64,000 nt of DNA from Cyrtodaria siliqua (taxonomy: Eukaryota > Mollusca > Bivalvia > Adapedonta > Hiatellidae), in the NCBI GenBank assembly GCA_037043455.1, contig JAWPHD010005105.1, forward strand, positions 62,001 through 126,000, read 5' to 3'. Below are positions 23,706-35,931 of this stretch, one piece after another. Each line of letters opens with the position of its first letter. Positions within the stretch are counted from its first letter, which is position 1. The notes under the pieces are model-generated. The model ran no database searches. It was given only the letters and a program-made list of their open reading frames with translations, and had not been told where the DNA came from. A program made the translations under genes and the position numbers.

Positions 23706-24643
23706 AGTAAAAAAGTGGCCTTCTTTTCTTTCCTTCGATACTATCAGAATCATTGAATAAGTATTACGACAGTGTTTCTGTCTGATAGAAAATTCATCTT
23801 AGGTTTCAACCGACAAATGGTCTATATTTAAGCTAATACAAGTAAGATCCCCTCAAACCCTTTTATGTGTGGGCGCATCCTTATAAAATCTCAGCTCAGA
23901 TGCCTCCCCCTCCCCCCCTTCTGTCCATCACCGACTCCCATCTTGAACAGTAGCGATTGTTACGTACACTTTTCACATATGAGAGGGTGCCCAATACTAC
24001 TCGCTCCATCGAATACGCGCCTGTAGTTCTTGCGAGGACATACGGTCGAGTCAAATAACTCGTATTTTGGTGTACTTTTGATAAAGAAATAACATGCTGT
24101 TCGTGACATGCAGCAGAATTCATGTAATATGTGAGCTAAAACAACAATTCAAGTATCTCTTCGTATTTTATTTAACAATAAACACACGATTGTTGTCATT
24201 TTAAACGTATTCTAAAAATTGCATCTCTTACAGTTATCGCCGATCGCTTCGACATTTACAAGGCGGGTCTGCATTTATCACGCAGTCAAGCTTTAAAAAA
24301 AAATCGGTACAGCCGAAAATCACGAAACTTAAAGCGGAACTAAAATTTCATCATCAAAAATCTTCCAAATTATGTGTTTTAAAAAACGCAAAATAGCGGA
24401 CATTTTTTTTTTGACGTTGCTGAAAGATGACGTACTACTTTTCGTTGCCATGCGTCACCAGCTATTTAATAGATGTAGGAAAATATCAAGGCTGCGCACC
24501 TACTGTATGGTATATTCAATGTATTATGCACAATACAATCATGCTATCGAACGCCAATGGTTATTATTATAGCTGATAATATGAGTACAACTATGATTTA
24601 ATGATAAAATCGTTAAAATACACAAATGTTGAGAACCTTTTTA
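23706..24643. other. Intergenic DNA, no gene seen
   Basis: AT-rich. A C-rich tract (CCTCCCCCTCCCCCCCTT) lies at about 23902-23920. No domain-bearing frame. Confidence 0.45.
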
Positions 24644-24770
24644 GAGATAACCATGCCAAGATTTTCAACCTGGGACGGTATGTGAGTGGTTTTCCGGTCT
24701 AAAACGTAATTTCAGAACATAAAGCCAACCACATACCGTCCCAGATTGAAAATATTAGCATGGTTATCTC
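24644..24770. repeat. Foldback element with ~45 bp arms
   Basis: The left arm at 24644-24691 (starting GAGATAACCATGCCAAGATT) is matched by its reverse complement at 24727-24770 with a few mismatches; the loop is about 35 bp. It looks like a small MITE of foldback type. Transcribed, it would form a microRNA-precursor-like hairpin. Confidence 0.8.
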
Positions 24771-25565
24771 GATTCTAATGCTTTTCCATTCAAAAGCTAC
24801 AAATATAAAACAAAATCATACATATTAACACACTTGTTTTTCTTTGAAAACTCAAATTCACGGATGCCAGGATTCTGTTGACGTCATCCAATGACGTCGT
24901 TTGTATCAACGGTATGTGACGTCACATAGTTTTCAGACGGTTAATCGAGGGTTTTACGGTCGCAAATTTGAGACGTTAGCCAATGGAGCAACGTGTTACA
25001 TAATAGTTGCATTACAATATGTGAATAATAACTCCCAGAATGAGAATTGCTCCCGAAGGCGTACTAATTTTAAAATATCGGTAGATCTATGACATTCAAT
25101 TTGACAATGTTCTCGCACATATACCACATTGGTGTATATTTGCCATACATGCTCCATCTGTATATTGTATATTCTTGTATATAGCCATAACTGTAAAGAA
25201 CCGAGTGAAAACATTTGCATTTACTGTAGATCTAGTGTATTATACACACATTCTTTTGTTTTCCGAAATTCTGAATGGTTTAATCATTTTCCCCGAGTCA
25301 AGATGACACTCGTAATTCAGTTAATACGAGACATAAACTGAATATATATATCGCTAAAGCCGACAAATCGTAACGTTAAATATATGCGTTTTAAAACATG
25401 TTCTAAACAATCTATCCAAAATGTAAACGATTACTATTGATTTTAATGCACGGTTTAAGTTTGCATTCATCCTGATCTGTATAATATGTAATTCTCCAAA
25501 TATTCACACTAGCGTATTCTTCTTTGATTTATTTATAAATTGTATTTTGTCCAGGTTACTATCGT
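24771..25565. other. Region downstream of the GIMAP fragment
   Basis: No gene. TGACGTCA-like motifs occur at 24880-24895 and 24917. This is the 3' flank of the minus-strand GIMAP fragment and could hold its 3' UTR; no clear polyadenylation signal can be assigned. Confidence 0.4.
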
Positions 25566-26356
25566 TTACCGCCTTACAACGTTCATCAATCCAGCTACGA
25601 GGAGTGCAGTACCACCACCACCACCCAATAGGTAATTCCTCCATGTTTTTATCTTTAACTTCCAATCGATCGCATCAACGAGTATTTTCACTTCGTCATA
25701 AAGCGAAAATTTCTTCGTAGGTGAAGATGTTTCAAGATGTTCTCTCAGAACGCCTGTATGCATTGGGATAGATTCATAACTGTAGCAGTTAGTTCCATCA
25801 CACGATAACTCTTCAATCATTTCCAGCAATTTGCCATTCATTGTATCAGATGAGCAAGAATTTTCGATTCTCGCAACTCGATTTCCACATCCATTCATCA
25901 ATTTCAGAGTACTGTTAGAACTTGTCCAAAACTGGTCAGTCACTATCTGAGGAAAACTTATTACCTCCGGTGAAAATTACTATGGTGTTTTTTAGAAACT
26001 CTTCTCCAATTGTAATTCGCATCATATCCACGGTTAGCAAATCCTCTTGTGTGAAACGGTCGGATGAACACATGAGGGTTGGGGCGAAGATTTAGACTCT
26101 CCCGAATTTGCTGGGCTCTTTGTGCAATACTGTATTGTGGGTCACACATCCCTGGTGTGTCAACAACGACGTTTTCTTTGTGCTGATCATTTTGGAAACA
26201 TTTAGCCTTTGAACCCTCGTCTGATACCGGATCTAGGCCTTGACCAATTTTGAAATAAGAGCCACCAAGGATTGTATTTCCTGTGGAACTTTTACCATTT
26301 CCGGTCTTTCCCACAATGATGATACGCCTCTCATTCTCCATTGTCTTTCGGGACAT
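25566..26356 (-). pseudogene. GIMAP/AIG1-family GTPase, frameshifted
   Basis: The minus-strand ATG at 26356 opens a 131-codon frame with the P-loop IIIVGKTGNGKSSTGN (G16-S23) and VVVDTPGMCD (G3, D66-G69), diagnostic of AIG1/GIMAP GTPases. After HVFI (about 26066) the frame shifts; a second frame encodes the helix after G3 and the FTGG strand. It meets TGA near 25945 and shifts again into the 25943-25566 frame with LMNGCGNRVARIENSC, the AIG1 conserved box, and a C-terminal hydrophobic stretch (LLVAGLMNVV) that may anchor to membrane. Two frameshifts make a pseudogene most likely, though unusual introns or assembly errors are possible. GIMAPs are expanded in bivalves, where they are linked to immunity and stress. 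Confidence 0.85.
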
Positions 26357-26385
26357 TCCGGCTGTAAAGATGTAATTAGCTGAAA
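26357..26385 (-). other. Candidate splice acceptor before the GIMAP start
   Basis: On the minus strand, TCTTTACAG|CCGGA precedes the ATG by five bases, with another TTATTTCAG a little upstream. This fits a 5' UTR intron, or an upstream coding exon, joined just before the start. No upstream exon was recognised. Confidence 0.4.
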
Positions 26386-26431
26386 TAAGATAAGAAAGTG
26401 ATATAGTAAAGTTTTGAGTTGACTAAGTTAT

Positions 26432-26462
26432 CACGCGTGCACGCGCGCGCGTGTGTGTGTGG
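26432..26462. repeat. Alternating purine-pyrimidine (CG/TG) tract
   Basis: CACGCGTGCACGCGCGCG followed by (TG)n. Alternating CG/TG runs of this kind can adopt Z-DNA and are length-variable. Confidence 0.85.
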
Positions 26463-27318
26463 AGGGTTGGGGTGGATGGTGTGGGTGGTGGTTAAGCTCC
26501 TACACAACTCATTATGACCAATTTATGCACGCACGCATGCATGCACTTACATCATGCACGCTCCCACACTAAGAATATGAATATATAATATTTATTTGTA
26601 TGTGCGCGGTGCCAACTGCACGCGGATGTCGATGGAACGTTTGACTAGAGACCGTTTACTCCTGATTTTAGTCCTCCTTATGTAGTATCTAATTTCTAAA
26701 AGTGAGTATTACCTAGGTTTAAAAAGAGGACTTTTGTAAGTTTAGAATGTAACTCCATCCTGCATTTTTTAAGGGAAGTAGGACAATCTGTATAAAACAT
26801 GAAATATGAATATATGAAATATCTTTCGTTACTATTTTCCAGAGAATACATAACACAATTTCTCAGAGGAGTGTGGAGGTAGTATAGTGAACTTGTGACA
26901 TATTTTGTTGATTGTAAACATTTTTCCACTGACAAAGGCGGAGGACTATTGATTTTGCCATTCATTCCGTCGTTACGTCGTTTCGTCGCCACTTTCGTTT
27001 TCGACCAATAACTATAATATTTATAATCCGATCTTGATGAAACGTTACGACAATCTTATGTCCATAATATCTAGGCCAAGTTTGATACCCAGCCAGATCG
27101 CACCTATACTAACGGATTTTTCAAAATCCACGTTTGTATTTCTTGTTTCTGTTTGTTGCTTCCAAGTGAGTCCCTTTTCAGTTTTTATTATCATTCACAT
27201 TAGCGTTTGTTTAGTGCTGTGTGGCGGCCGTAAAATATTGCCCCGACTACAAATCAGTAGTGTTATACTTACTGGTCCTTTGAGATTATCAAGTTCAATC
27301 TTTGTGGCTTTAAAGTAG
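26463..27318. other. Intergenic DNA before gypsy B
   Basis: No gene. 27030-27316 has the phrasing of dispersed mollusc repeats (ATCTTGATGAAACGTTACGA). The block CTTGTTTCTGTTTGTTGCTTCCAAG at about 27145 recurs in variant form inside gypsy B gag near 28735. Confidence 0.45.
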
Positions 27319-27962
27319 TGTTACCTATACATGTTTAAATGTATTGTTGCATGTATCTAAATGTGTACATGCATTGTTGCGTGTTTATTATTGATTTGGC
27401 TTTGAAGATAGTTAGATGTAAACATGTTTATCTGGTATTCAAATTATTTATGCAAATTCGTTTATGATGAAAATTAGACTGTTCTCATTGGACTATTTTA
27501 TGCAAATGCATTTATGATGAAATTTGGACTATTTTTATTGGATGGTTTTAGTGGGAAAGCCTCCATGAACTATCTGTGACAGTATATTAACAAATTCTGG
27601 GGGTTCTATTGAGATCAGTTTCAGTAAAGTTAGATTTGGATGCTTTTACAAAATATCATTGTGAGAGGATTTAATACATATTGTGCTCATTCATAATGAC
27701 AGTGAGATTGGATATTTGGACTAAACCAGAAATGTTGGAAATTAATTTGAACTGTACTGTTTTGGATTAAAGAGACACTTACTGTTTTGGATTAAACAGA
27801 CACTTACTGTTTCGGATTAAACAGACACTTCAAGAATTGGATATTGATGAAAAATTGGAGTTGTGTATTCCGTAAGTGAATATTTTATGTAAATAAATGT
27901 GTTAATTATAATATTTTACGTGGCTGGTTTTGCTTCCTTTCTTGTTACATTTTACTCGAACA
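27319..27962 (+). repeat. 5' LTR of gypsy B
   Basis: Bounded by TGTTACC at 27319 and TCGAACA at 27962, followed five bases later by a primer-binding site. A TATA-like GACAGTATATTAAC at 27577-27590 is a plausible promoter. Its last 200 bp resemble the end of the LTR at 42072-42876 (shared GTAAGT.AATATTTT, AATAAAT.TGTT and TTTTAC blocks), so both belong to one lineage, but their 5' halves differ. Confidence 0.75.
27756..27830 (+). repeat. Three 25 bp repeats in the LTR
   Basis: Three tandem units of ACTGTTTTGGATTAAACAGA plus CACTT, differing at one or two positions. The motif GGATTAAA.AGACACTT also appears in the orphan LTR at 42635-42715, so it belongs to the LTR lineage. Confidence 0.85.
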
Positions 27963-27967
27963 GAAAT

Positions 27968-27985
27968 TAGGGGCTCGTCCGAGAT
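27968..27985 (+). other. Primer-binding site of gypsy B, tRNA-Pro type
   Basis: TAGGGGCTCGTCCGAGAT differs at two positions from the well-known tRNA-Pro primer-binding site TGGGGGCTCGTCCGGGAT and sits just inside the LTR. The second base of the obligatory TGG is mutated, in keeping with decay. Confidence 0.75.
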
Positions 27986-28124
27986 TGAAACATTTTCGAT
28001 GCTTTATTAATTTATACATTGTTTTGGCAATAATAAAATAATAAATAAAAAATAAAAGCACGAAACTAATTGTACAGTTTGTACATTTTCAATAAATTAA
28101 AGAGTGAAACCAGCTACAATCAAA

Positions 28125-29345
28125 ATGTTTTTTGAACTTGAGAAATTTGTTGCTACGCCTACCCAGGAGGAGTTTGATTCACTTAACAAGATGAATTGCC
28201 TGCAAAACATTATAAGTTATCGAAATGTAAATCTTCTACGAGAATATCTGATATTAAAAATATTTTGGTGCAATTTTTGGTTGATGAAGACATTTTTGGA
28301 GAGGAATCATTCAATTTGTTGGAAACAGAGTCTGAATTAAAATAAAAAGAAATTGAATTAAAAACCTGAAAATAAATTGAATTAGAAAAAATGAAAATAG
28401 AAAAAAAAAGAAAGAAAAAAAAAGAAATGGAAATGAAATTTAAGGAAGAAAAAGAAAGAAGATAATTTGAATTAGAGATGCGGAATATTGATTCGGCAAG
28501 CAAGGCAAGTTCACTTTCTTCACTTTCACCGCCACTCTCCCACTCATCTTCGTTTTATGTTACTAAACATATTAGATTAGTACCGCCTTTTCAAGAAAAG
28601 GAAGTTGACAAATATTTTCTTCATTTTGAGAAAATTGCTGAAAATTTGAAATGGCCAATAGAACATTGGACATTACTTTTACAGAGTAAAGCCCGTGAAC
28701 AGACTCAATAAAACCGAGTCTGCTACTTTTATCTCTTGTTTGTGTTTGCTGCTTCCAAGGGATCCACTTTTCAGTATGTATTTACTCTCAGTTAAATGTA
28801 GAACAAAGTTCTTGATACATGTACCAAACTGTTAAAGATATTATCTTAAAAGCTTATGAATTGGTTTCTGAGGCATATAGGCAGAAGTTCAGATATTGTA
28901 AGAAAGAAAGTGATCGAACACGTGTTGAATTTGTTCGAACCAAATAACAGTTATTTGATAGATGGTGTGCATACAAGAACATTGAGCGCAATCATGATAA
29001 GTTAAGTAACTTATTTTAATTGAAGAGTTCAAAAAGTGTATTAACAATGATGTTAAAACCTCTTTAGGTGACCACAAGGCTGAAACTATGGTAGATGGTG
29101 CACGTTTGGCGGATGATTATTCGCTAACTCACAAGGTCTCTTTTATTCAAATATCAAGCCCTCAGCAGCATTCTTCATTTACGAAACTCTCTCACTCGTA
29201 CGATAGTACTTCTTAATCTTAGTCTCGTACTTTCAGTACTTATCAAAACATCAAGCATCTAATGAGAATATTGATCAAAAATCCTTATCTCAAATTTCTT
29301 GCAATTATTGCAAAAACAAAGGTCACCTCATTTCTGAGTGCTTTA
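28125..29345 (+). pseudogene. gag: gag of gypsy B with CCHC knuckle, decayed
   Basis: MFFELEKFVATPTQEEFDS starts at 28125; a frameshift near 28243 and stops near 28340 and 28370 follow. A Lys/Glu coiled coil (about 28340-28470) precedes the capsid block IRLVPPFQEKEVDKYFLHFE and LKWPIEHWTLLLQS (28570-28685), a gag module shared with gypsy elements of fish and molluscs. About 110 bp of foreign sequence interrupts it at about 28705-28815. The frame resumes with ILKAYELVSEAYRQKF and the QLFDRW block. The zinc knuckle CNYCKNKGHLISEC (29300-29341) has the C-x2-C-x4-H-x4-C spacing that binds RNA. Confidence 0.85.
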
Positions 29346-29399
29346 CTTTGAAAAGGAGGCAACAACAAAACGAGGGTATACAACCTACTGGTCTCACCT

Positions 29400-29913
29400 C
29401 TTTAAGGTTCCACGAATTCCGAGAATTGACGACTGTATTGACAAAATTGGAAATGCAAAATACGTTACAAAATTTGATCTTTTGAAAGGATTTTGGCAAG
29501 TTCCTCTCATAGAAAGAGCAAAAGAAGTTTCAGCATGTGTTACTCCAGATGGACTGTTTCAATATAAAGTTATGCCATTTGGAATGAAAAACTCCAGCAA
29601 CGTTACAACGTTTCGTCACTATGTTAATCTCCGGTTTAGATGGATGTGACGCGTACATCGATGATGCGATCATTTACAACAACACATGGGAAGACCATTT
29701 ACAGACCATTAGAAGTTTCTTCGATCGTCTTACTGATGCGAATTTAACCGTCGACCTCAACAAAGGTGAATTTTGGCGGGTAATTGTCACATTTTTAGGG
29801 TCAGGGTCAGGTTAAACCTTTTGAGGCTCAGGTCAAGGTTATTTCTGAATTTCCTGTACCGACTTGTAAAAAGCAATTGATGCGTTCTTTCGGTATGGTT
29901 TGTTATTATAAAA
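29400..29913 (+). pseudogene. pol: Reverse transcriptase fragment of gypsy B
   Basis: VPRIPRIDDCIDKIGNAKY, VTKFDLLKGFWQVPL and FQYKVMPFGMKNS are the palm motifs of gypsy RT. After a frameshift near 29630 the active site reads DAYIDDAIIY (YIDD at 29654-29665), still complete. A further shift near 29815 leads into FPVPTCKKQLMRSF and GMVCYYK, where the nested insert begins. The fingers domain is missing. Confidence 0.88.
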
Positions 29914-31106
29914 ACAAGGGTTGCGCGCAATATGGTAAAGTGACGTGTCCACCAAACATGTTTCAAATGACCTTCATCTTGATAAAATCGAGGATTAATG
30001 CAACATCAGGTACCTTTGTCTGCATTCAAAAGGGTAGCGTTCATAGTTTTCCATAAAAAGAGCTACATATAGGCTTTACTTATAGACAGTGTCCCTTTTA
30101 AAAGTTAATTTCATACTGAAAATGCTGAAAATGGCAGGCAAAAATATCCACTATTATCCACCATTTTAATTGGAAGTTTCATGTTATGGAGCAGCTTACT
30201 TCTTGCAAGACGAAATATGTCGACCGAGGAAAAAAACAACACTAAATTGGTCTACATGAGAAACTACCCATTTGTAGCTCTGAAAAAAAGACAGTAGAAG
30301 ATTTACATGTACAGTTTTATATTCCAAACATGAGATTTTGAGTGAAGCGGTACAGACGTTGATGAATGGAGTGATACATGCTGCTTAACTATTAAACTAT
30401 TACTATATGTAAGACACTTAGACATTCAGATCTAGGTATATATATGTGCACGTTATTTGTATTTATCACCATTTCTAGCATAAAATTAAAGAATACGCTT
30501 CCAGTTTCGATTCAAACCTATCTATATAATACTGACTGTCGAGGTATATTTTGAAGGTCAGTATTTAGGGTTATTCAGCTGGAGAAATAAATTCGGGTTA
30601 ATCATTAGTAATTCTATTTATAGATATAGCTGTTTATAGAATGTATTGCTGTTTTATATTTACAAAGGAACTAACTCTTTTGGTGATGTTTCACAGAGGT
30701 GGAACCCTGTCAGATGACTGATAGTGAGTCAAGTCTGAGAAAAATACATTTGATGTTTATAATAATATAATAATAATAGTAACAACAAACTTTTAAGGTC
30801 GCGAAATTCAAAATATGCTAATACTAAAAGCTAATATTTTAAATTGCTATTAACACTGAGGCTCGTGTACTTTTTAAATCATTGTTGAGAATCCTAGCTC
30901 TGTGTAGTATCCATTTGGACAAATTAACATAAAAATGATTAATGCAAATGTTTTACTTTCTAAATGGCTGCTTACAGAGCTGTAGTTTGTTGTACTCCAT
31001 AGGGGAGGAATTATTCTGATGCGGTCGATAAGGGAATGTTAATGAGGCATTGTATATTTGCACAAAGATATATTTAGTTAATATATTTATATCAAGCAGA
31101 TATAAT

Positions 31107-31384
31107 CATTGCGTGGTCCCGCCTTAATTCCTTTGGGCAATGGGAAAGCGTATGTTAGCAGGATTTTATAGCGGATATTTCGACAATAGAACACGTTTAA
31201 AAACATTTTTATTTAAGAATGCAGTAGCCTGTTTAAAATTACCTACTGGATGTTTTAATTTTACAATATGCATTTTTTAAAGCCGACATTAAGGTTTTAT
31301 TTCATACCCCCAGCCAACCCCGTTTTCGCTTCTTGATGTGGGGGTTGGATGGGGTATGAAAGTTAATACTCGGACCACGCAATG
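31107..31384. mobile_element. MITE in the LINE 5' region
   Basis: CATTGCGTGGTCC at 31107-31119 and its exact reverse complement at 31372-31384 are 13 bp terminal inverted repeats. The flanks (GATATAAT on the left, ACTGTTATTT on the right) read through to the uninterrupted repeat unit at 31480-31500 (GATATAATATTGTTATTT), which serves as an empty site. A second inverted pair (TTCATACCCC ... GGGGTATGAA, 31301-31360) lies near its right end. Confidence 0.7.
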
Positions 31385-32180
31385 TACTGTTATTTTTTGT
31401 GTTGTTTTTGTCTCATATTGAGGTTAATATTCAAATCATTGCTGAGAAGATATATTTATAGTATATTTATATCGGGCAGATATAATATTGTTATTTGTGT
31501 ATGGTGTCTTTGTCTAACATTGAGGTTCATATTCAAATATTGAGAATATTATCTCTGTGCAGCATCCATTTGAGCTAAAATTAACGTTATTTTATGCAAA
31601 CGTTAAATAGCTACTTCCGTAACTATATACTGATGTAAATGATAATCAATAGCTATTTCCATAGCTATTGATGGAACATTTAACTGTATTATTCCTATAA
31701 AGTTGTAAATTGTTGTGCTTCACAGAGGTGAAATTCTTCTTAATATAAGTCAATAAGAGAAAGAATTATAGAGCATAGTTTGTACGGAAAAAAATGTGTT
31801 TGTATATGAAATAGATATAATGCTATTTTTGTTGTTGACAATGTTGTTGTTTTTATACAGTAAAAATGGTGCTTCATTGGGGTATAAGATTACCTACACT
31901 GCCATGGAGATTACTATATTTATACCCCTAGTCTTTGCTCTCTTTTAAAATTAAATTTAGGAGCTACATTTTTCTTTTTGTTTACATTTTTGTTGTTTTT
32001 GATCATAAATTGTTTGTTTTTTCACTACTTGACTTCAGAAGTGGTCCCTAGGAATTTCTATTTTGGAAAGGTGGTAAATGAACATGAAGAGGCATTATAA
32101 TTTTAAAAAATGTGGTCTAGGTTTCTTAAGTTTGTTCAAAAAGAAGATAGTTAAGCAATATACATTTGTAATAGACAGCT

Positions 32181-33876
32181 ATGACTAATTTGAAAATAGG
32201 TAGTATTAACTGCTGAGGCTTAATCACAGACTCACTGAAAAGAAGAAACATATTTCATAGATGTATGAACAATTTGCTGGTTGTTCTGGAATGAGAGCTA
32301 ACTATGAAAAGACACAAGCAATATGGTTCGGGGCTAAAAGGGGTTGTGGTGATGAACTAGTTACTGAAAAAGCAATACTTTGGAATCTTGAGGGGAACTT
32401 CAAATTATTAGGAATAGTGTATGACCTAAATAAGGACGATGTGACAATTGATAATTTTAAACAAAAACTATTATCCATAAAAACCTTTTAAAACATCGGT
32501 CATTTAGAAAATTAACAATAATTGGGAAAGTTACAGTGATAAAATCTTTGGACCTTCCTATTTTAATACAGTGTTTTACTGTACTTAACACTCAATCTAC
32601 AGAAATATTACATGAAATAGAAACTGTATTTTACAACTTTATTTGGGATGAAAAAAGAGACAAAATAAAAAGGTAGCCTATGATTAACGAGAAATAAAAT
32701 GGAGGAATAAAAATGATACATGAAGCATCTTTTTGTGATGCACTTAAAATGACATGGTTTAAAAAACTATGTGATGTGAATTATAAGGTACAATGGGAAA
32801 CCTTACTTTTGGACAATATTGAACGTTTTGGATGAGATAAATTTCTGTTTATTTCACCCCTTGGATTGAAACATATAGCAATACATTTTAATATCTTTTG
32901 GCAAAGTTTAATATGCAAATGGGCTAATATGGAAGATCTGCCTCCCACAACCCCTGAACAATTTCTCTCTCAAAGCATATGGAACAATGATAATATCCAG
33001 GTAAATAATAAAATGCTCCTTAAAGAGTCATGGATCCGTCAATCCATATTCTTTATTAATGATTTAGTGAAAGGTGACTGTTCATTCCTAAGCCATCAGG
33101 AGTTTTTGACAAAGTACAATTTGAATACCCATTTCTTAGATTATTTTGAAGTTTTGAACGCTATCCCTAGACAATGGAAGAATGCTATCGCAAATCAGAG
33201 AAAGCTTGAAAATCCAGAAACCAAATATACGAAAATTCTTAAAGGAAACAAAAAGATAACAGCTCTTTTCTACAGTTTGTTTATTGAAAACATAGCTGTT
33301 AAAAATGAAAGATCTATCATAAAATGGGAAACGGAAATTAAACCGGAAACTATGCTTGAATGGGAAACAATGTATTCAACTCCATTCCAGATCCTTGATA
33401 CAAAGATGCAAAACTTGCAATTCAATTTTTTACACTGGATTATTTATACAAATGCAATGTTATATAAATGTAAACTTATTGAAACAGAGTTATGCACCTT
33501 TTGTAACGAAAGTAAAGAAACATATAAACATTTATTTTACGATTGTGCACTTGTTAAAACATTTTTGCTTAGATTAAAGGAACATCTTGATACAGAATGT
33601 AACTTGACATTTATATTAACAAAAGAGAACTTTCTTTTGAATACTATTACTAATATGTCAATTGAGAACTTATGTTTGTATATTTGTGCTATATTAGCTA
33701 AATACTATGTATATTGTTGTAAAGTTAAGGGTGTTACTCCAAAGTTGAATCCATATATTGAAAAATTAAAGCAAGAAAAAAATGTTGAATTTTATTCTAG
33801 ATATATGTGCTCGTTTAAAAAATCTGAAATCATTACAAAAAAATGGGATTGCTTAAAGAATATATTCAACTCTTAG
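32181..33876 (+). pseudogene. LINE ORF2 remnant: endonuclease start joined to C-terminus
   Basis: MTNLKIGSINC at 32181 resembles the start of the APE-type endonuclease (KIGSINCRG is typical) and is followed by a TGA. At about 32255 the sequence switches to FAGCSGMRANYEKTQAIW, which normally lies just after the RT active site, so most of endonuclease and all catalytic RT motifs are deleted. A frameshift at about 32490 and stops near 32675-32836 follow. The last 336 codons (32866-33876) are open and end with a C-terminal cysteine motif, CTFCNESKETYKHLFYDC. That long intact frame suggests recent decay. Confidence 0.8.
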
Positions 33877-34554
33877 CTGTATTTCTCAATACTTAATGTA
33901 GTTGATGGATCTTATGTGGATCAACATATATTGTTTTATGTACTTAGTTTGAAAATTGTATAACAATGCTACGAATAAAATCACAACTATAATAAAGCGA
34001 TAAAGAAATCTAGATATGATCCACCAACATAGCTTTACTCTGCAATTGATACATTGATGTGTATACATAAACATGATGCTACTAACAATGATTTACCTAG
34101 TTTTTGCATTGCTATTTTATCTATCTTTGTTATTTTTGAACTACTGTAAGAATTATGACCAATAAAAAAATCTAAAAACCAAAAAATGTTTCATGTTACA
34201 CAGAGGCTGTTTTCTTTTGCTCTCACAAATTGACATTTTAATTTAAGCAGATATCATGTTTTATCATGAACATGTCATCACAAATTAATGCTGGTATCTG
34301 CTTGTGATGCATGAAATAGTTTTAAAGGTCAGGTTTGATTATAAAAACTCCAACATGGCCCTTTTTCAAATCATTATTCTATCAGAGAAGTTTAATCACA
34401 AATTTTTATATCATATTTTGCATTTTTAAAGCATTTGTAAACTCAAACTTTGGCATGTAAATACATTAAACATTACTCTGTATATATATAACAAAATAAT
34501 TGTATCATGTATTTATTTTCCATACAAAACACGTTTGAACTGAATCAAATAAGA

Positions 34555-34720
34555 TGTGCTTTAACGGCTCATCAACTCATTATAGGTTATTTACAGCCAC
34601 CCCAGACAGAGGGGAAGGATACATAGTAATCCAGGAACCTGCCGTACTATAACTATCAAATCGAATCCTAAGGTTCTTTAATGTTCTTGGAGGATAGACT
34701 CCAATACATGGGACTGCATG
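34555..34720 (-). mobile_element. SINE fragment, minus strand
   Basis: TTAACGGCTCATCAACTCAT, CAGCCACCCCAGACAGAGGG and AAGGTTCTTTAATGTTCTTG match in order the minus-strand SINE at 20985-21215, with substitutions. The tRNA head is missing. Confidence 0.7.
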
Positions 34721-35931
34721 TATAACAACACAATTATTTTTGTGTTTTATAAGCTGAAAGTAACAGTGTCCCTTTAAATAGAAGATTTTTTTAGCAAACT
34801 TGGTTGTTGTGTAATGTTTGTCAACATTAAACATTTTAAGTGCTAAACCTTTAAATATAAAATTGTCTTTATTGTCATTGTCACTGAATCATTATTGTTA
34901 CTAAAATCTTTTTTTTAATCAATGAGTTTAACTACAGACGGTTGGTTTCTGTTTTCCAACCATCAATTCACATGGAAATGTATATCAAATAGGTTCGTTT
35001 AAGTTGCCATGTAATTGCTGCAATTAATTGTTTGGTTTAAACATATCTATTTCCAGAAACTTTACACATGTTGGATATATATAACAATGACAAGTGCAGG
35101 TGTTTACATTTTAATCGCACAACTTATCAGTGGCTGTCAAGTGAAAAGTGTATCCGTTCTGTATAATTTTACTTCAATTGTTTTTTTAATCTAAGCATAT
35201 CAGAAAATGTCAGTGCATATTATAATTAATGTAATGTTCTATGTACGGGTCATTTCAGTGGCTGGAAGTTATTAAAATAACAAGAATTATGTCCAGTGAG
35301 TTTAGATATTTAATCTGTCCTTCACCATGTTATATTGTTAAATGTAATAACATTTGGAGATGGTATATGTATTGTGAAATTTGGAGAGAGTACATGTATT
35401 TAAGAGACAACTGACCTTGACACAGGGTAAGTTTGAGACTGACAGTTATTGGAATAATAACAATGACCAGTGATATTATTTATCTCATAACGTCCCTTGT
35501 TAGCAGTGTCGAACAACCATTTAATATTCTATTGTATGACAAACGTGTAATACAACCTGGAACGATTTTGATTGGTTGAGTTAAACCTGTAACACTACGC
35601 AAGTTTATTAACTGAAACTATTTTATTTATTACAAATTCACCCAGATCTGAGTCATAAACTTATTATTTGTGACAGCTTATAAAAATAATGCACGTTATA
35701 CAAAACGTTGTTGTTGGTTTGTTAAAATGTTGGCGCAAACTGCTATTTTGCAAAGAGGTAAAACACGAACTCTTTTATGCGCAACGTTATGTGTGAGACG
35801 CGACGTCATGACGTCACATATTTTATGATGTTTTGGCGCTAAAGTGTGTCTGACGTCGTGGCGGTTCTATGTCCATCTGAATTATTTTTACTAATTTGAT
35901 TGCAATGTTATGTTATAAAAAGGATCTTAGA

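Larger units (their letters stand above)
30640..34190 (+). mobile_element. L1/Tx1-like LINE with internal deletion
   Basis: The 5' region (about 30640-32180) has repeated blocks, e.g. ATTGAGGTTAATATTCAAAT / ATTGAGGTTCATATTCAAAT, GCATCCATTTG and TTCACAGAGGTG, suggesting promoter monomers. ORF2 opens at 32181 and jumps from the endonuclease N-terminus to post-RT sequence. The 3' end holds an A-rich tail near 34162-34190. A MITE sits in the 5' region. Confidence 0.75.
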
